Position numbers and translations under genes: made by a program
Origin: Desulfosporosinus sp. UBA5188
Lineage (GTDB): Bacteria; Bacillota; Desulfitobacteriia; Desulfitobacteriales; Desulfitobacteriaceae
Assembly (NCBI GenBank): GCA_002413075.1
Contig: DHWG01000154.1
Location: forward strand, 421-25,223
DNA length: 24,803 bases
Reading direction: 5' to 3'
Notes under the pieces: generated by a model
Databases searched by the model: none
What the model saw: the letters and a program-made list of their open reading frames with translations, nothing else
What the model was told of the DNA's origin: nothing
Shown here: positions 1 through 6,998 of the stretch, piece after piece
How positions within the stretch are numbered: position 1 is the stretch's first letter
Layout: every line of letters begins with the position of its first letter

Positions 1-1359
1 ATGTACGTATGCGGCCCGACGACCTATAACTTTATCCACGTGGGGAATGCGCGAATGTTTGTTGTATTTGACATGATTAGACGCTATTTGATGCATAAAG
101 GGTATGATGTACGGTATGTGCAGAATTTTACTGATGTGGATGACAAAATCATTAAAAGAGGCAAAGAAGAAGGAATGGAGCCGTTGGTTTTAGGTCAAAA
201 ATATATTGAGGAATATTTTAAAGACGCAACCGCGCTCAACATTCTTCCCGCGACAGTGCATCCCAAGGCCACAGAACATATCCCTGAAATGATTGAGATT
301 ATTCAGGGACTGATCAGCTCGGGGCTAGCGTACGAAGTGGAGGGAGATGTTTATTTCGCGGTGGACCATTTTCCCAACTATGGAAAGTTGTCTGGCAGAA
401 CACTCGAAGATATGAAGGCTGGGGCAAGGGTTGAGGTTGACGAACGTAAACACCACCCGATGGATTTTGCCCTCTGGAAAAATACAAAGCCCGGAGAACC
501 CGCCTGGAAAAGCCCTTGGGGCATGGGACGTCCAGGTTGGCACATTGAATGCACGGCCATGTCATTAAAATATTTGGGGGCAGGATTTGATATACATGGT
601 GGGGGTGGAGACCTTGTTTTCCCGCATCATGAAAATGAGATCGCCCAAACGGAAGGGTACTTAAAAGGAGAGACCTTCGCCCATTTTTGGATGCACAACG
701 CATTTTTGACGATCAATCAAGAGAAGATGTCCAAGTCCTTAGGCAATTTTTTCACAACGCGGGAATTACTCGAGAAATTCCCAGGAGAAGTGATCCGCTT
801 TTATCTACTAGGAACTCATTATCGCAGCCCCTTGGATTTCGATGATCAGAACTTGGTCATGGCCCAAAAGGGATTAGAGCGGTTGCAAACCAGTATCCGT
901 TTGGCGCAGCAAGCTTTGGAGCGAGTGGGTTCTTCTAACAACGATCGGATTGAGGCAGAATTGTTTAAGGCGGCCATCGAAGCGCGCGAGGCCTTCGGGA
1001 AGGCCATGGATGATGATTTTAATTCAGCCTTGGCTTATGCAACGCTCTTTGAATTAGCCAAAACGATGAATGGCTATGTCCAAGAAAATCCAGCACCATC
1101 AAAAGGCTTACAAGAGGCCCAAAAGACGCTCATAGAACTGGGAGAAGTACTGGGCTTTGACCTACTTCATCCGGCTCCTGCTCGTGTGGAAAAAGATGAA
1201 ATACTCAACCAGGTCATGGAGATCGTGTTGCAGATCCGTTTACGGTCACGACAGAAAAAGGATTGGGAAATGGCGGATTTTATCCGCGATGCGCTCAAAG
1301 ATAAAGGCATTATTATTGAAGATACGCCACAAGGTGCGAGGTGGCAAATTAAGAAATAG
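1..1359 (+). CDS. cysS: Cysteinyl-tRNA synthetase, 5'-truncated by window edge
   Basis: Class I aminoacyl-tRNA synthetase that activates cysteine with ATP and charges tRNA-Cys in the cytoplasm. The visible 452 residues open directly with the MYVCGPT block, which in the family lies about 25 residues after the true start, so the window begins inside the gene and the first ATG is internal. The HIGH-type motif reads HVGN (13-16). The KMSKS loop is intact at 242-246. Zinc ligands of the family are visible as C4, C184, H209 and E213 (the FPHHENE block). The C-terminal helical anticodon-binding part runs to the TAG stop. mrnC follows within 15 bases, which suggests one transcript. Identification is secure; only the N-terminus is unseen. 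Confidence 0.97.
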   Translation: MYVCGPTTYNFIHVGNARMFVVFDMIRRYLMHKGYDVRYVQNFTDVDDKIIKRGKEEGMEPLVLGQKYIEEYFKDATALNILPATVHPKATEHIPEMIEIIQGLISSGLAYEVEGDVYFAVDHFPNYGKLSGRTLEDMKAGARVEVDERKHHPMDFALWKNTKPGEPAWKSPWGMGRPGWHIECTAMSLKYLGAGFDIHGGGGDLVFPHHENEIAQTEGYLKGETFAHFWMHNAFLTINQEKMSKSLGNFFTTRELLEKFPGEVIRFYLLGTHYRSPLDFDDQNLVMAQKGLERLQTSIRLAQQALERVGSSNNDRIEAELFKAAIEAREAFGKAMDDDFNSALAYATLFELAKTMNGYVQENPAPSKGLQEAQKTLIELGEVLGFDLLHPAPARVEKDEILNQVMEIVLQIRLRSRQKKDWEMADFIRDALKDKGIIIEDTPQGARWQIKK

Positions 1360-1373
1360 TGAAAGGAGATTGT

Positions 1374-1778
1374 ATGCGAAATTGGTCGGAAATGAATGCC
1401 TTAACTCTAGCTTACTTGGGAGATGCGGTCTATGAACTTTGGGTCCGTACACATATGCTGGAGCTAGGGCATGAGAAGGTTAAGGAACTCCACAAACAAG
1501 CTGTGAGCTATGTTCGTGCTGGTACCCAAGCCCAGATTTTACATGCCCTTTTACCTGATCTGAACGAGATTGAGCATCAGGTCGTATTGCGCGGACGAAA
1601 TGCTAAGGGCGGGCATCCTAAGAACGTAGATGTTGTAACCTACCGTCATGCAACGGCGTTTGAAAGCTTAGTGGGCTATTGGCATTTAAATCAACAAAAC
1701 GAGCGAATGCAATGGGCGTTCAATCAAGTAGACACCATACTTCAGGGGGAGCCCTTACAAGAAACAGAGGCTCATTGA
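1374..1778 (+). CDS. mrnC: Mini-ribonuclease III (23S rRNA maturation)
   Basis: Dimeric RNase III catalytic domain without a dsRNA-binding domain; in Bacillus it matures both ends of 23S rRNA. The 134-residue product has the family signature LAYLGDAVYELWVR near the N-terminus, with the expected metal-binding Asp at D17, and a second conserved block, TAFESLVGY, with the catalytic Glu at E97. I chose ATG 1374 because AAAGGAG at 1362-1368 lies 5 nt upstream; an in-frame GTG at 1359 overlaps the cysS stop and has no ribosome binding site of its own. The position directly after cysS matches Bacillus, where cysS-mrnC-rlmB are consecutive. Confidence 0.95.
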   Translation: MRNWSEMNALTLAYLGDAVYELWVRTHMLELGHEKVKELHKQAVSYVRAGTQAQILHALLPDLNEIEHQVVLRGRNAKGGHPKNVDVVTYRHATAFESLVGYWHLNQQNERMQWAFNQVDTILQGEPLQETEAH

Positions 1779-1803
1779 GAGATTGAGGGGAGAAACCAAA
1801 ACT

Positions 1804-2481
1804 ATGCGACTGAAACTTATTCAACACACCCCTGATCCAGAAACAGTCGTCGCCGCCGCGGCCCGCTTGTGTTATTCTTCGGACCCAGTCCCCGATTTAT
1901 TAGAACGCTTGGACGATGAGCGGGTGGCAAGCTTTGTTCGGAAATTGCGGGAGATGGGTCATCTATCCCCTTTTGAGCATGTGAGTTTTCAGTTTTCGAT
2001 CGACGGTGTTTCAAGAGCGTTATCCCACCAGCTCGTTCGCCATCGAATCGCCAGTTATTCTCAGCGTTCCCAGCGCTATGTCGAGGAAAAAGGGTTTGAG
2101 TATGTCATTCCCCCAAGTATCAAGAGGAACCCTGAGGCGTTCGCACGTTTTGAGTCGGTGATGGCACGGCTGCAGGAAGACTATCAGGAACTTTTGAAGA
2201 GTGTTCCGGCAGAGGATGCCCGTTATGTCTTACCCAATGCCTGTACAACGTCTTTGATGGCTACCTTTAATGCCAGATCATTGTTAAACTTTTTTGAACA
2301 TCGAACCTGTCTGAGGGCACAGTGGGAGATCCGTTTTTTAGCGGAAAAAATGTTAGAGTTGGTGCGTGTTGTCGCTCCCAACCTTTTTAGTGAGGCTGGA
2401 CCAACTTGTATAACTCAGGGGATCTGTCGTCAGGGCAAGTATAGTTGCGGGAAATTGAAAACCCTAGAAGGAAAGAAGTGA
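1804..2481 (+). CDS. thyX: Flavin-dependent thymidylate synthase ThyX
   Basis: Makes dTMP from dUMP using methylenetetrahydrofolate as carbon donor and FAD/NAD(P)H as reductant; it is unrelated to ThyA. The 225-residue length fits the family. The diagnostic motif RHR-X7-SxR is present as R79-H80-R81 ... S89-Q-R91, and the downstream LPNACTTSLMATFNARSL block is also typical. ATG 1804 is preferred: a purine-rich AGGGGAG at 1786-1792 lies 11 nt upstream (rather long). An in-frame TTG at 1783 overlaps that site and has nothing better. The stop overlaps the rlmB start (GTGA), so the two genes are probably translationally coupled. Bacillus lacks thyX here. Confidence 0.95.
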   Translation: MRLKLIQHTPDPETVVAAAARLCYSSDPVPDLLERLDDERVASFVRKLREMGHLSPFEHVSFQFSIDGVSRALSHQLVRHRIASYSQRSQRYVEEKGFEYVIPPSIKRNPEAFARFESVMARLQEDYQELLKSVPAEDARYVLPNACTTSLMATFNARSLLNFFEHRTCLRAQWEIRFLAEKMLELVRVVAPNLFSEAGPTCITQGICRQGKYSCGKLKTLEGKK

Positions 2482-3236
2482 AAGACTTGAACGACTTAAA
2501 CGATGAAATGGTCTACGGGAAAAACCCCGTTTTGGAGCTCTTAAAAAGCGGGAAACCCGTTAACAAAGTGCTTTTTGTAGCCGACGGACCCGGTGGGCGG
2601 AATCAAGAAGTTATCCCGTTATTGCAAGAAAGGAGCATACCGTATCAATTTGTGGACCGTCAGACGCTTGATCGTCTAACGAACCGAGAGCGCCACCAAG
2701 GAATGCTGGCCTATATTGCAGCGCGGGAGTATGCCAGCGTAGAGGATATGCTGGCTTTAGCGGAGGAACGACAAGAAGCCCCTTTTATCTTAATGCTCGA
2801 TGAAATCGAAGACCCACATAATTTGGGAGCGTTGCTGAGGACCGTTGACGCGGTCGGAGCTCATGGCGTCATCATTCCCAAAAGACGAAGTGTTGCCTTA
2901 ACGGGGACGGTTGCCAAAACTTCTGCTGGGGCGGTTGAGTATGTGTTGGTCGCGAGAGTAAGCAATCTAGTTCAGACTTTACAGGATCTGAAGAAGAAGG
3001 GGTGTTGGGTGTCAGGGGCTGAGGCAGGAGGAAAAGAAGCTTTTGAAGCAGACCTCACCGGTTCGCGGGTTATTGTCATTGGCAGCGAAGGAAAAGGAAT
3101 AAGCCGTTTACTAAGAGAAAATTGCGATGAACTGGTGAGCCTGCCGATGAAGGGTAAGGTCAGTTCCCTCAATGCAAGTGTTGCAGGGTCTGTTATGCTC
3201 TATGAAGTGCTTCGCCAGAGAACTCTTTCTAAGTGA
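2478..3236 (+). CDS. rlmB: 23S rRNA 2'-O-ribose methyltransferase RlmB (SpoU/TrmH family)
   Basis: SAM-dependent methyltransferase of the SPOUT class; RlmB methylates the ribose of G2251 (E. coli numbering) in the peptidyl-transferase P loop. The product is 252 residues, close to the usual 245-250. An N-terminal substrate-binding part begins MVYGKNPVLELL. The three SpoU motifs follow: DPHNLGALLR (112-121, N115 and R121), IGSEGKGISR (G202-E204) and SLPMKGKVSSLNASVA (N232). GTG 2478 is chosen because AAGGA at 2468-2472 lies 5 nt upstream and the start overlaps the thyX stop. A longer reading from 2445 has no ribosome binding site. In Bacillus the next gene is rae1/yacP; here it is missing. Confidence 0.94.
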   Translation: MKDLNDLNDEMVYGKNPVLELLKSGKPVNKVLFVADGPGGRNQEVIPLLQERSIPYQFVDRQTLDRLTNRERHQGMLAYIAAREYASVEDMLALAEERQEAPFILMLDEIEDPHNLGALLRTVDAVGAHGVIIPKRRSVALTGTVAKTSAGAVEYVLVARVSNLVQTLQDLKKKGCWVSGAEAGGKEAFEADLTGSRVIVIGSEGKGISRLLRENCDELVSLPMKGKVSSLNASVAGSVMLYEVLRQRTLSK

Positions 3237-3327
3237 AAATAGGCAGTTGGAGCAGGCCAATGATGGCGATGCATTAAAATGATGGTTGATTGTCCACGAA
3301 TAGCGACAGAACAACCAAAACTTCACC

Positions 3328-3357
3328 TTGACGCTTTTCTTTAGAGTCGAGTATAAT
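3328..3357 (+). promoter_or_regulatory. Sigma-A-type promoter of sigH
   Basis: TTGACG (3328-3333), 18-nt spacer and a perfect TATAAT (3352-3357). The predicted transcript starts near 3364, so any start codon upstream of that is excluded. The preceding gap, 3237-3327, holds only a weak stem (GGTTG 3283-3287 with CAACC 3311-3315) and no T-run, hence no convincing terminator after rlmB. Confidence 0.75.
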
Positions 3358-3423
3358 AAGAATGTTCTCGTGGACAAGGGCGAGCGAGATTTGCGTCTTT
3401 TTCATGACGACATAGTAGGGGGT

Positions 3424-4080
3424 ATGAATTTGAATTTTCAAGCCCAACTTGAACTAACGGAATGCGAAAGCATCGATGTGCTAGTGGATGAAGAAGTAGT
3501 TGAGCTTGCCAAGCAAGGTGACTCCTTTGCACTAGAGCACCTAATCAACAAATACAAAAATTTTGTAAGGGCCAAAGCACGTTCATATTTTTTGATAGGA
3601 GCCGATCGTGAAGATATTATCCAAGAGGGTATGATCGGACTTTACAAGGCAATCAGGGATTTTCGTGGCGACAAACTATCTTCCTTTCGAGCGTTTGCCG
3701 AATTATGTATTACTCGACAGATTATCACGGCAATAAAAACAGCGACTCGACAGAAACACATTCCACTGAACTCTTATGTTTCGTTAAATAAACCCATCTA
3801 CGACGAGGATTCTGATCGAACGCTTCTTGATGTCATCTCGGGAACCCGAATCACAGATCCTGAAGAGCTCATTATCAGTCGAGAAGAATTCGATGATATT
3901 GAAGAAAAAATGGGCGAAATCCTGAGCTCTCTGGAATGGAAAGTACTGATGTCTTACCTAGAAGGGAAATCCTATCAGGAGATTGCCGTTGACTTGAGGA
4001 GACATGTGAAATCAATTGATAACGCGTTGCAACGGGTTAAAAGAAAGCTCGAACGCTATCTAGAACGCCGTGATGGATAA
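3424..4080 (+). CDS. sigH: RNA polymerase sigma factor SigH (sigma-30)
   Basis: Alternative sigma factor that in Bacillus drives early sporulation and competence genes (e.g. spo0A, kinA, spoIIA). From ATG 3424 the protein is 218 residues, the same as B. subtilis SigH. Region 2 is nearly identical to that protein: KYKNFVRAKARSYFLIGADRE then DIIQEGMIGLYKAIRDF (about 40-80), followed by the LCITRQIITAIKTATRQKH block. Region 4 with its helix-turn-helix, SYQEIAVDLRRHVKSIDNAL, ends the protein. The start is uncertain: GGGGG at 3418-3422 is almost adjacent to ATG 3424, which is poor spacing; in-frame TTG 3391 has AAGGG 10 nt upstream and would add 11 residues. The promoter at 3328-3357 rules out longer forms. 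Confidence 0.93.
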   Translation: MNLNFQAQLELTECESIDVLVDEEVVELAKQGDSFALEHLINKYKNFVRAKARSYFLIGADREDIIQEGMIGLYKAIRDFRGDKLSSFRAFAELCITRQIITAIKTATRQKHIPLNSYVSLNKPIYDEDSDRTLLDVISGTRITDPEELIISREEFDDIEEKMGEILSSLEWKVLMSYLEGKSYQEIAVDLRRHVKSIDNALQRVKRKLERYLERRDG

Positions 4081-4108
4081 CTTACATAGGTCATCTCAGA
4101 TAAAACAC

Positions 4109-4137
4109 TTGCAATAAATAATAAAAAATGGTAGACT
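4109..4137 (+). promoter_or_regulatory. Probable promoter of the tRNA pair
   Basis: TTGCAA (4109-4114), 17-nt A/T-rich spacer and TAGACT (4132-4137), about 45 nt before tRNA-Thr. Each hexamer matches consensus at four of six positions, so this is a moderate call. The rest of the sigH-tRNA gap shows nothing else. Confidence 0.5.
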
Positions 4138-4182
4138 ACATAAGTGCCTGGCGACGATAGGTAGATTAAGGCGAAATGAAAT

Positions 4183-4258
4183 GCCGAAGTAGCTCAGTTG
4201 GTAGAGCAGATGATTTGTAATCATCAGGTCGCAGGTTCGACTCCTGTCTTCGGCTCCA
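4183..4258 (+). tRNA. tRNA-Thr (anticodon UGU)
   Basis: Full 76-nt cloverleaf including an encoded CCA. The acceptor GCCGAAG (4183-4189) pairs with CTTCGGC (4248-4254), and the discriminator is T4255. The anticodon stem GATGA/TCATC (4209-4213/4221-4225) holds loop TTTGTAA with anticodon TGT at 4216-4218, which reads ACA and other ACN codons. The T-arm carries GGTTCGA. Confidence 0.97.
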
Positions 4259-4301
4259 TTGGTCGCTTAGGGGCGCTGAGGACAACTGAATTAAACCACA
4301 T

Positions 4302-4376
<75 letters not shown>

Positions 4377-4385
4377 AGTGCAATC

Positions 4386-4407
4386 AGACAGCTAAGCTGT
4401 CTTTTTT
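4386..4407 (+). terminator. Rho-independent terminator of the tRNA unit
   Basis: 7-bp stem AGACAGC/GCTGTCT (4386-4392/4396-4402) with triloop TAA, running directly into a T-run (4402-4407). It lies 9 nt after the tRNA-fMet CCA end. Confidence 0.85.
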
Positions 4408-4443
4408 ATACTGGCCAGAAAGTATAAAGTGCAATTAAGACAA

Positions 4444-4460
4444 TGACACGGAACGTGTCA
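4444..4460. repeat. Perfect 7-bp inverted repeat upstream of the rpmG promoter
   Basis: TGACACG (4444-4450) and CGTGTCA (4454-4460) around a GAA centre, 19 nt before the -35 box. There is no T-run, so it is not an intrinsic terminator. It could be a protein-binding site; function unknown. Confidence 0.6.
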
Positions 4461-4462
4461 GC

Positions 4463-4504
4463 TATCATAAGTTATTATCTTGACAGGTAAATTATCTTAT
4501 GATA
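4463..4504. repeat. 9-bp inverted repeat enclosing the rpmG -35 box
   Basis: TATCATAAG (4463-4471) and CTTATGATA (4496-4504) are perfect inverted copies separated by 24 nt. The -35 hexamer lies between them and the right arm abuts the -10. The layout resembles an operator, but I do not recognise the motif. Confidence 0.6.
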
Positions 4505-4508
4505 AAGT
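4480..4508 (+). promoter_or_regulatory. Promoter of rpmG-secE-nusG (probably also rplK-rplA)
   Basis: Consensus TTGACA (4480-4485), 17-nt spacer and TAAAGT (4503-4508, four of six matches). It follows the tRNA terminator and precedes rpmG by about 57 nt. No other promoter was seen before rplK, so rplK and rplA probably depend on it. Confidence 0.65.
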
Positions 4509-4565
4509 ATTCTGAGTAATGGATTGAAATACAGCGTCTTACCGTTGTCCGGGAGGTGTTCGTGA

Positions 4566-4715
4566 ATGCGCGTTGGCATTATATTAGCGTGTACGGATTG
4601 CAAGCATCGTAACTACGCTACTATGAAAAATAAGAGAAATAACCCTGATCGCTTGGAAGCTCAAAAGTTTTGCAAGTTTTGCAAAGCTCATACTCTCCAT
4701 AAAGAAACAAAGTAA
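4566..4715 (+). CDS. rpmG: 50S ribosomal protein L33, zinc-binding form
   Basis: 49-residue L33 of the large subunit, near the E site. Two CxxC knuckles, C9-C12 and C36-C39, form a zinc ribbon, so this is the C+ paralogue type that zinc-limited Firmicutes replace with a C- copy. The N-terminus MRVGIILACTDC and the NPDRLE block are typical. The start is ATG 4566, with GGGAGGTG at 4551-4558 upstream. The order rpmG-secE-nusG after sigH is the standard Firmicute arrangement. A run of nine T's follows the stop, but without a preceding stem, so I do not call a terminator. Confidence 0.95.
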   Translation: MRVGIILACTDCKHRNYATMKNKRNNPDRLEAQKFCKFCKAHTLHKETK

Positions 4716-4733
4716 TTTTTTTTTGTGCTTTAG

Positions 4734-4782
4734 ACTGTACGCTAGGATGCGTTGTTACAGTGTAAACGACCATCGATGTCGT
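4734..4782 (+). other. Two small hairpins between rpmG and secE
   Basis: ACTGTACGC (4734-4742) pairs with GCG (4749-4751) and TACAGT (4756-4761), leaving a 4-nt bulge. It is followed by ACGAC/GTCGT (4766-4770/4778-4782) ending just before the secE ribosome binding site. Neither has a T-run. These may be mRNA processing or translation-control elements; nothing more can be said. Confidence 0.35.
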
Positions 4783-4798
4783 GTAAGGATGTGAAGTG

Positions 4799-5020
4799 AT
4801 GGGCGCGTTGAAGAAACCGGCCAATACTCAGCGACGGACAGAAAAGGCCGCGGAGTATTTCAGCGGGGTTTTGAGCGAATTAAAGAAAGTTCATTGGCCA
4901 AATCGTAGGCAGTTATTCACATACACAGGGGTTGTGTTTTTTGCGGTGGCGGTGGTATCCGTCATGATGTGGATTGTGGATAGCGGTTTAAGTCTGGCCT
5001 TGACCAAGCTGCTGCCCTAA
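4799..5020 (+). CDS. secE: Preprotein translocase subunit SecE
   Basis: Small essential clamp of the SecYEG channel in the cytoplasmic membrane. The 73-residue product is the short Gram-positive form. A basic N-terminal stretch leads into the conserved amphipathic motif FSGVLSELKKVHWPNRRQL (about 21-39), followed by a single transmembrane helix, FTYTGVVFFAVAVVSVMMWI (about 40-59), and a short tail. AAGGA at 4785-4789 serves either GTG 4796 (6 nt) or ATG 4799 (9 nt); I chose the ATG, and the two differ by one residue. It is followed by nusG, as in almost all bacteria. Confidence 0.95.
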   Translation: MGALKKPANTQRRTEKAAEYFSGVLSELKKVHWPNRRQLFTYTGVVFFAVAVVSVMMWIVDSGLSLALTKLLP

Positions 5021-5061
5021 CCTATGAGATCCTACGGCAGTGTCTGAGGAGGCCCTGAGAA

Positions 5062-5589
5062 ATGGAAAAAGACTGGTATGTTATTCATACTTACTCCGGC
5101 TATGAGAACAAAGTGAAGATGAATCTCGAAAAACGAGTCGAGTCCATGAACATGGAAGAGAAGATTTTTCGCGTACTCGTTCCCATGGAAGATGAAATCG
5201 AATTCAAGAATGGGAAACAGAAAGTCATTAAGCGCAAGGTATATCCAGGCTATGTCCTCGTAGAAATGGAAATGACGGACGACTCATGGTATGTCGTGCG
5301 TAATACACCTGGAGTTACTGGGTTTGTGGGTACTGGAACCAAGCCAATTCCGCTCCTGGACGAAGAAGTTGTCAAGATTCTTCAACAGATGGGTATGGAT
5401 GAGGTTCACACAAAAATTGATTTTGAGATCAATCAGAGTGTCCAGGTCATTGCAGGTCCGTTTAAGGACTTTGTAGGAGTGGTTCGCGAAATTCTTGCAG
5501 ACAAAGGCAAGTTACGCGTAGAAGTGTCTATGTTTGGCAGGGAGACTCCTGTTGAATTGGAGTTTACTCAGGTTCAGAAACTTGACTAA
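5062..5589 (+). CDS. nusG: Transcription termination/antitermination factor NusG
   Basis: Universal elongation factor that binds the beta' clamp helices and modulates pausing; in Firmicutes it often promotes pausing. The 175 residues hold an N-terminal NGN domain beginning KDWYVIHTYSGYENKVK, with the VYPGYVLVEM strand and NTPGVTGFVG block, then a KOW domain with IAGPFKDFVGVV about 40 residues before the end. There is no extra inserted domain. The start is supported by AGGAGG at 5047-5052. rplK follows after 35 nt, in the usual nusG-rplK order. Confidence 0.97.
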   Translation: MEKDWYVIHTYSGYENKVKMNLEKRVESMNMEEKIFRVLVPMEDEIEFKNGKQKVIKRKVYPGYVLVEMEMTDDSWYVVRNTPGVTGFVGTGTKPIPLLDEEVVKILQQMGMDEVHTKIDFEINQSVQVIAGPFKDFVGVVREILADKGKLRVEVSMFGRETPVELEFTQVQKLD

Positions 5590-5624
5590 AATGGATGTTA
5601 TTCTGACAAGGGGGTGTAATGACA

Positions 5625-6053
5625 ATGGCAAAGAAAGTAATCGGATTGGTAAAGTTAGCGATTAATGCAGGAAAGGCAACACCGGCACCTCCAATAGGAC
5701 CAGCTCTTGGTCAACATGGTGTCAATATTATGGCTTTCTGCAAAGAATACAATGAACGCACGAAGGATCAAGCAGGACTTATTATTCCTGTTGAAATCAC
5801 AGTGTATGAAGATCGCTCATTTACTTTTATTACGAAAACTCCACCAGCTGCTATATTGCTAAAAAAAGCAGCAAATATCACTTCAGGTTCTGGCGAACCA
5901 AATCGTAAAAAAGTTGGGAAGGTTCCGAAATCAAAGGTTCGCGAGATTGCGGACATTAAGATGAAGGATCTGAATGCAGCAAGTATCGAAGCGGCAATGC
6001 GCATGATCGAAGGCACTGCGCGGAGCATGGGTATCGATATCGTCGAGGGATAA
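5625..6053 (+). CDS. rplK: 50S ribosomal protein L11
   Basis: Binds the GTPase-associated centre of 23S rRNA and takes part in factor binding and RelA activation. 142 residues, normal length. The N-terminal MAKKVIGLVKLAINAGKA and the proline-rich PAPPIGPALGQHGVN (thiostrepton-site region, P20-P26) are intact, followed by the C-terminal rRNA-binding domain. ATG 5625 is preferred: AAGGGGGTG (5608-5616) is 8 nt away. An ATG at 5619, only 2 nt from that site, would add MT. L1 follows after 49 nt. Confidence 0.97.
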   Translation: MAKKVIGLVKLAINAGKATPAPPIGPALGQHGVNIMAFCKEYNERTKDQAGLIIPVEITVYEDRSFTFITKTPPAAILLKKAANITSGSGEPNRKKVGKVPKSKVREIADIKMKDLNAASIEAAMRMIEGTARSMGIDIVEG

Positions 6054-6102
6054 AAAATTTGTGGGAGGGCTAAGCCCGTATTACCACATGGAGGTTAAAG
6101 AA

Positions 6103-6795
6103 ATGGCAAAAGTAGGTAAAAGGTATCAAGAGGCCGTAAAATCGTATGATCGTACGACACTTTACGAACCTTTAGAGGCTTTATCACTCGTGATCGCTAA
6201 TGCAAAAGCAAAGTTCGATGAGACAGTTGAAGCTGCCTTCAAGTTAGGCATTGACACCCGTCGTGCAGATCAACAAATTCGTGGCGCAATTGTGCTCCCG
6301 AATGGTACGGGTAAAACTCGTTCCGTGTTGGTGTTTGCTAAAGGGGATAAGGCTAAGGAAGCAGAAGCAGCTGGCGCAGACTTTGTTGGCGCTGAAGATA
6401 TGATTGCTAAGATTGAGCAAGGATGGTTTGGCTTTGAAGTCGTCGTTGCTACACCTGATATGATGGGGATGGTTGGTAAACTGGGCCGTGTTCTCGGACC
6501 AAAGGGACTTATGCCTAACCCTAAGACAGGAACAGTGACACTTGATGTAGCCCGTGCGATCAAAGAGATCAAAGCTGGTAAAATCGAGTACCGTGCTGAG
6601 AAGGATGGTATTATCCATGCACCAATCGGTAAAGCATCGTTCACTGCTGAAAAACTACTTGAAAACTATCGTGTATTAGCAGAGACCTTAGTTAAAGCTA
6701 AGCCTGCTGCTACAAAGGGCCAATATGTGAGAAGTGTTACGGTCACATCAACCATGGGACCTGGCGTACGCATTAACCCTGCAAAAGCACTCTAA
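6103..6795 (+). CDS. rplA: 50S ribosomal protein L1
   Basis: Large-subunit protein of the L1 stalk that helps release deacylated tRNA from the E site; in many bacteria it represses its own operon. 230 residues, standard length. It shows GKRYQEAVKSYDR at the start, the VLPNGTGKTRSVLVFAKG strand, and the signature LGRVLGPKGLMPNPKTGTVT in the middle. ATG 6103 has GGAGGT at 6090-6095 with 7-nt spacing; a longer reading from GTG 6061 would put that site inside the gene and is rejected. No L1-type binding hairpin is obvious before rplK. Confidence 0.97.
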   Translation: MAKVGKRYQEAVKSYDRTTLYEPLEALSLVIANAKAKFDETVEAAFKLGIDTRRADQQIRGAIVLPNGTGKTRSVLVFAKGDKAKEAEAAGADFVGAEDMIAKIEQGWFGFEVVVATPDMMGMVGKLGRVLGPKGLMPNPKTGTVTLDVARAIKEIKAGKIEYRAEKDGIIHAPIGKASFTAEKLLENYRVLAETLVKAKPAATKGQYVRSVTVTSTMGPGVRINPAKAL

Positions 6796-6808
6796 CCTGG
6801 GTATGTTC

Positions 6809-6837
6809 TTGACAAGAGTCAGTAGAGAGGATATCCT
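6809..6837 (+). promoter_or_regulatory. Promoter of rplJ-rplL
   Basis: Consensus TTGACA (6809-6814), 17-nt spacer and TATCCT (6832-6837, four of six). The predicted start near 6844 lies at the beginning of the L10 leader, the same arrangement as the B. subtilis rplJL promoter. Confidence 0.65.
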
Positions 6838-6843
6838 TACAAG

Positions 6844-6966
6844 GAACTGAATAAGTCCGCTGTAGAAAGCAGGTGCCGAAAGGCTTAATGTCCTGCCGAG
6901 GTTGGAAGATGCGCCGATAGATATTCATTTGGCATTCTTAACCTCTGCACACGCGGAGGTTTTTTG
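6844..6966 (+). promoter_or_regulatory. L10 leader: autoregulatory attenuator of rplJL
   Basis: Position and folding match the known ribosomal protein L10 leader. The binding domain is GCAGG (6869-6873) with CCTGC (6892-6896), enclosing GCC-GAAA-GGC (6875-6884). GAGGTT (6898-6903) is complementary to AACCTC (6940-6945), the left arm of the terminator, so it can act as antiterminator. Established for B. subtilis: L10(L12)4 bound to the leader prevents the antiterminator and causes premature termination. Applying this here is inference from the shared structure. Confidence 0.88.
6940..6965 (+). terminator. Attenuator terminator in the L10 leader
   Basis: 9-bp stem starting AACCTC at 6940, with a four-base ACAC loop, closing at 6961 and merging into a T-run (6960-6965). 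It sits 34 nt before rplJ and is the regulated terminator of the leader. Confidence 0.85.
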
Positions 6967-6998
6967 CTAAGTTTATCTGAAGGAAGGAGGTACACAGA

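Noticed and set aside
314..703. Long open frames on the minus strand inside cysS, and similar ones throughout rplA, rpoB, rpoC, tuf and rplW
   Set aside because: They lie opposite strongly conserved genes, have no ribosome binding sites and show no recognisable protein features; they are shadows.
4707..4724. T-run after rpmG as an intrinsic terminator
   Set aside because: No stem immediately precedes the T's, and secE-nusG would be cut off from their only visible promoter.
6061..6102. GTG-initiated N-terminal extension of rplA
   Set aside because: It would place the GGAGGT at 6090-6095 inside the gene; L1 proteins begin near MAKVGKRY.
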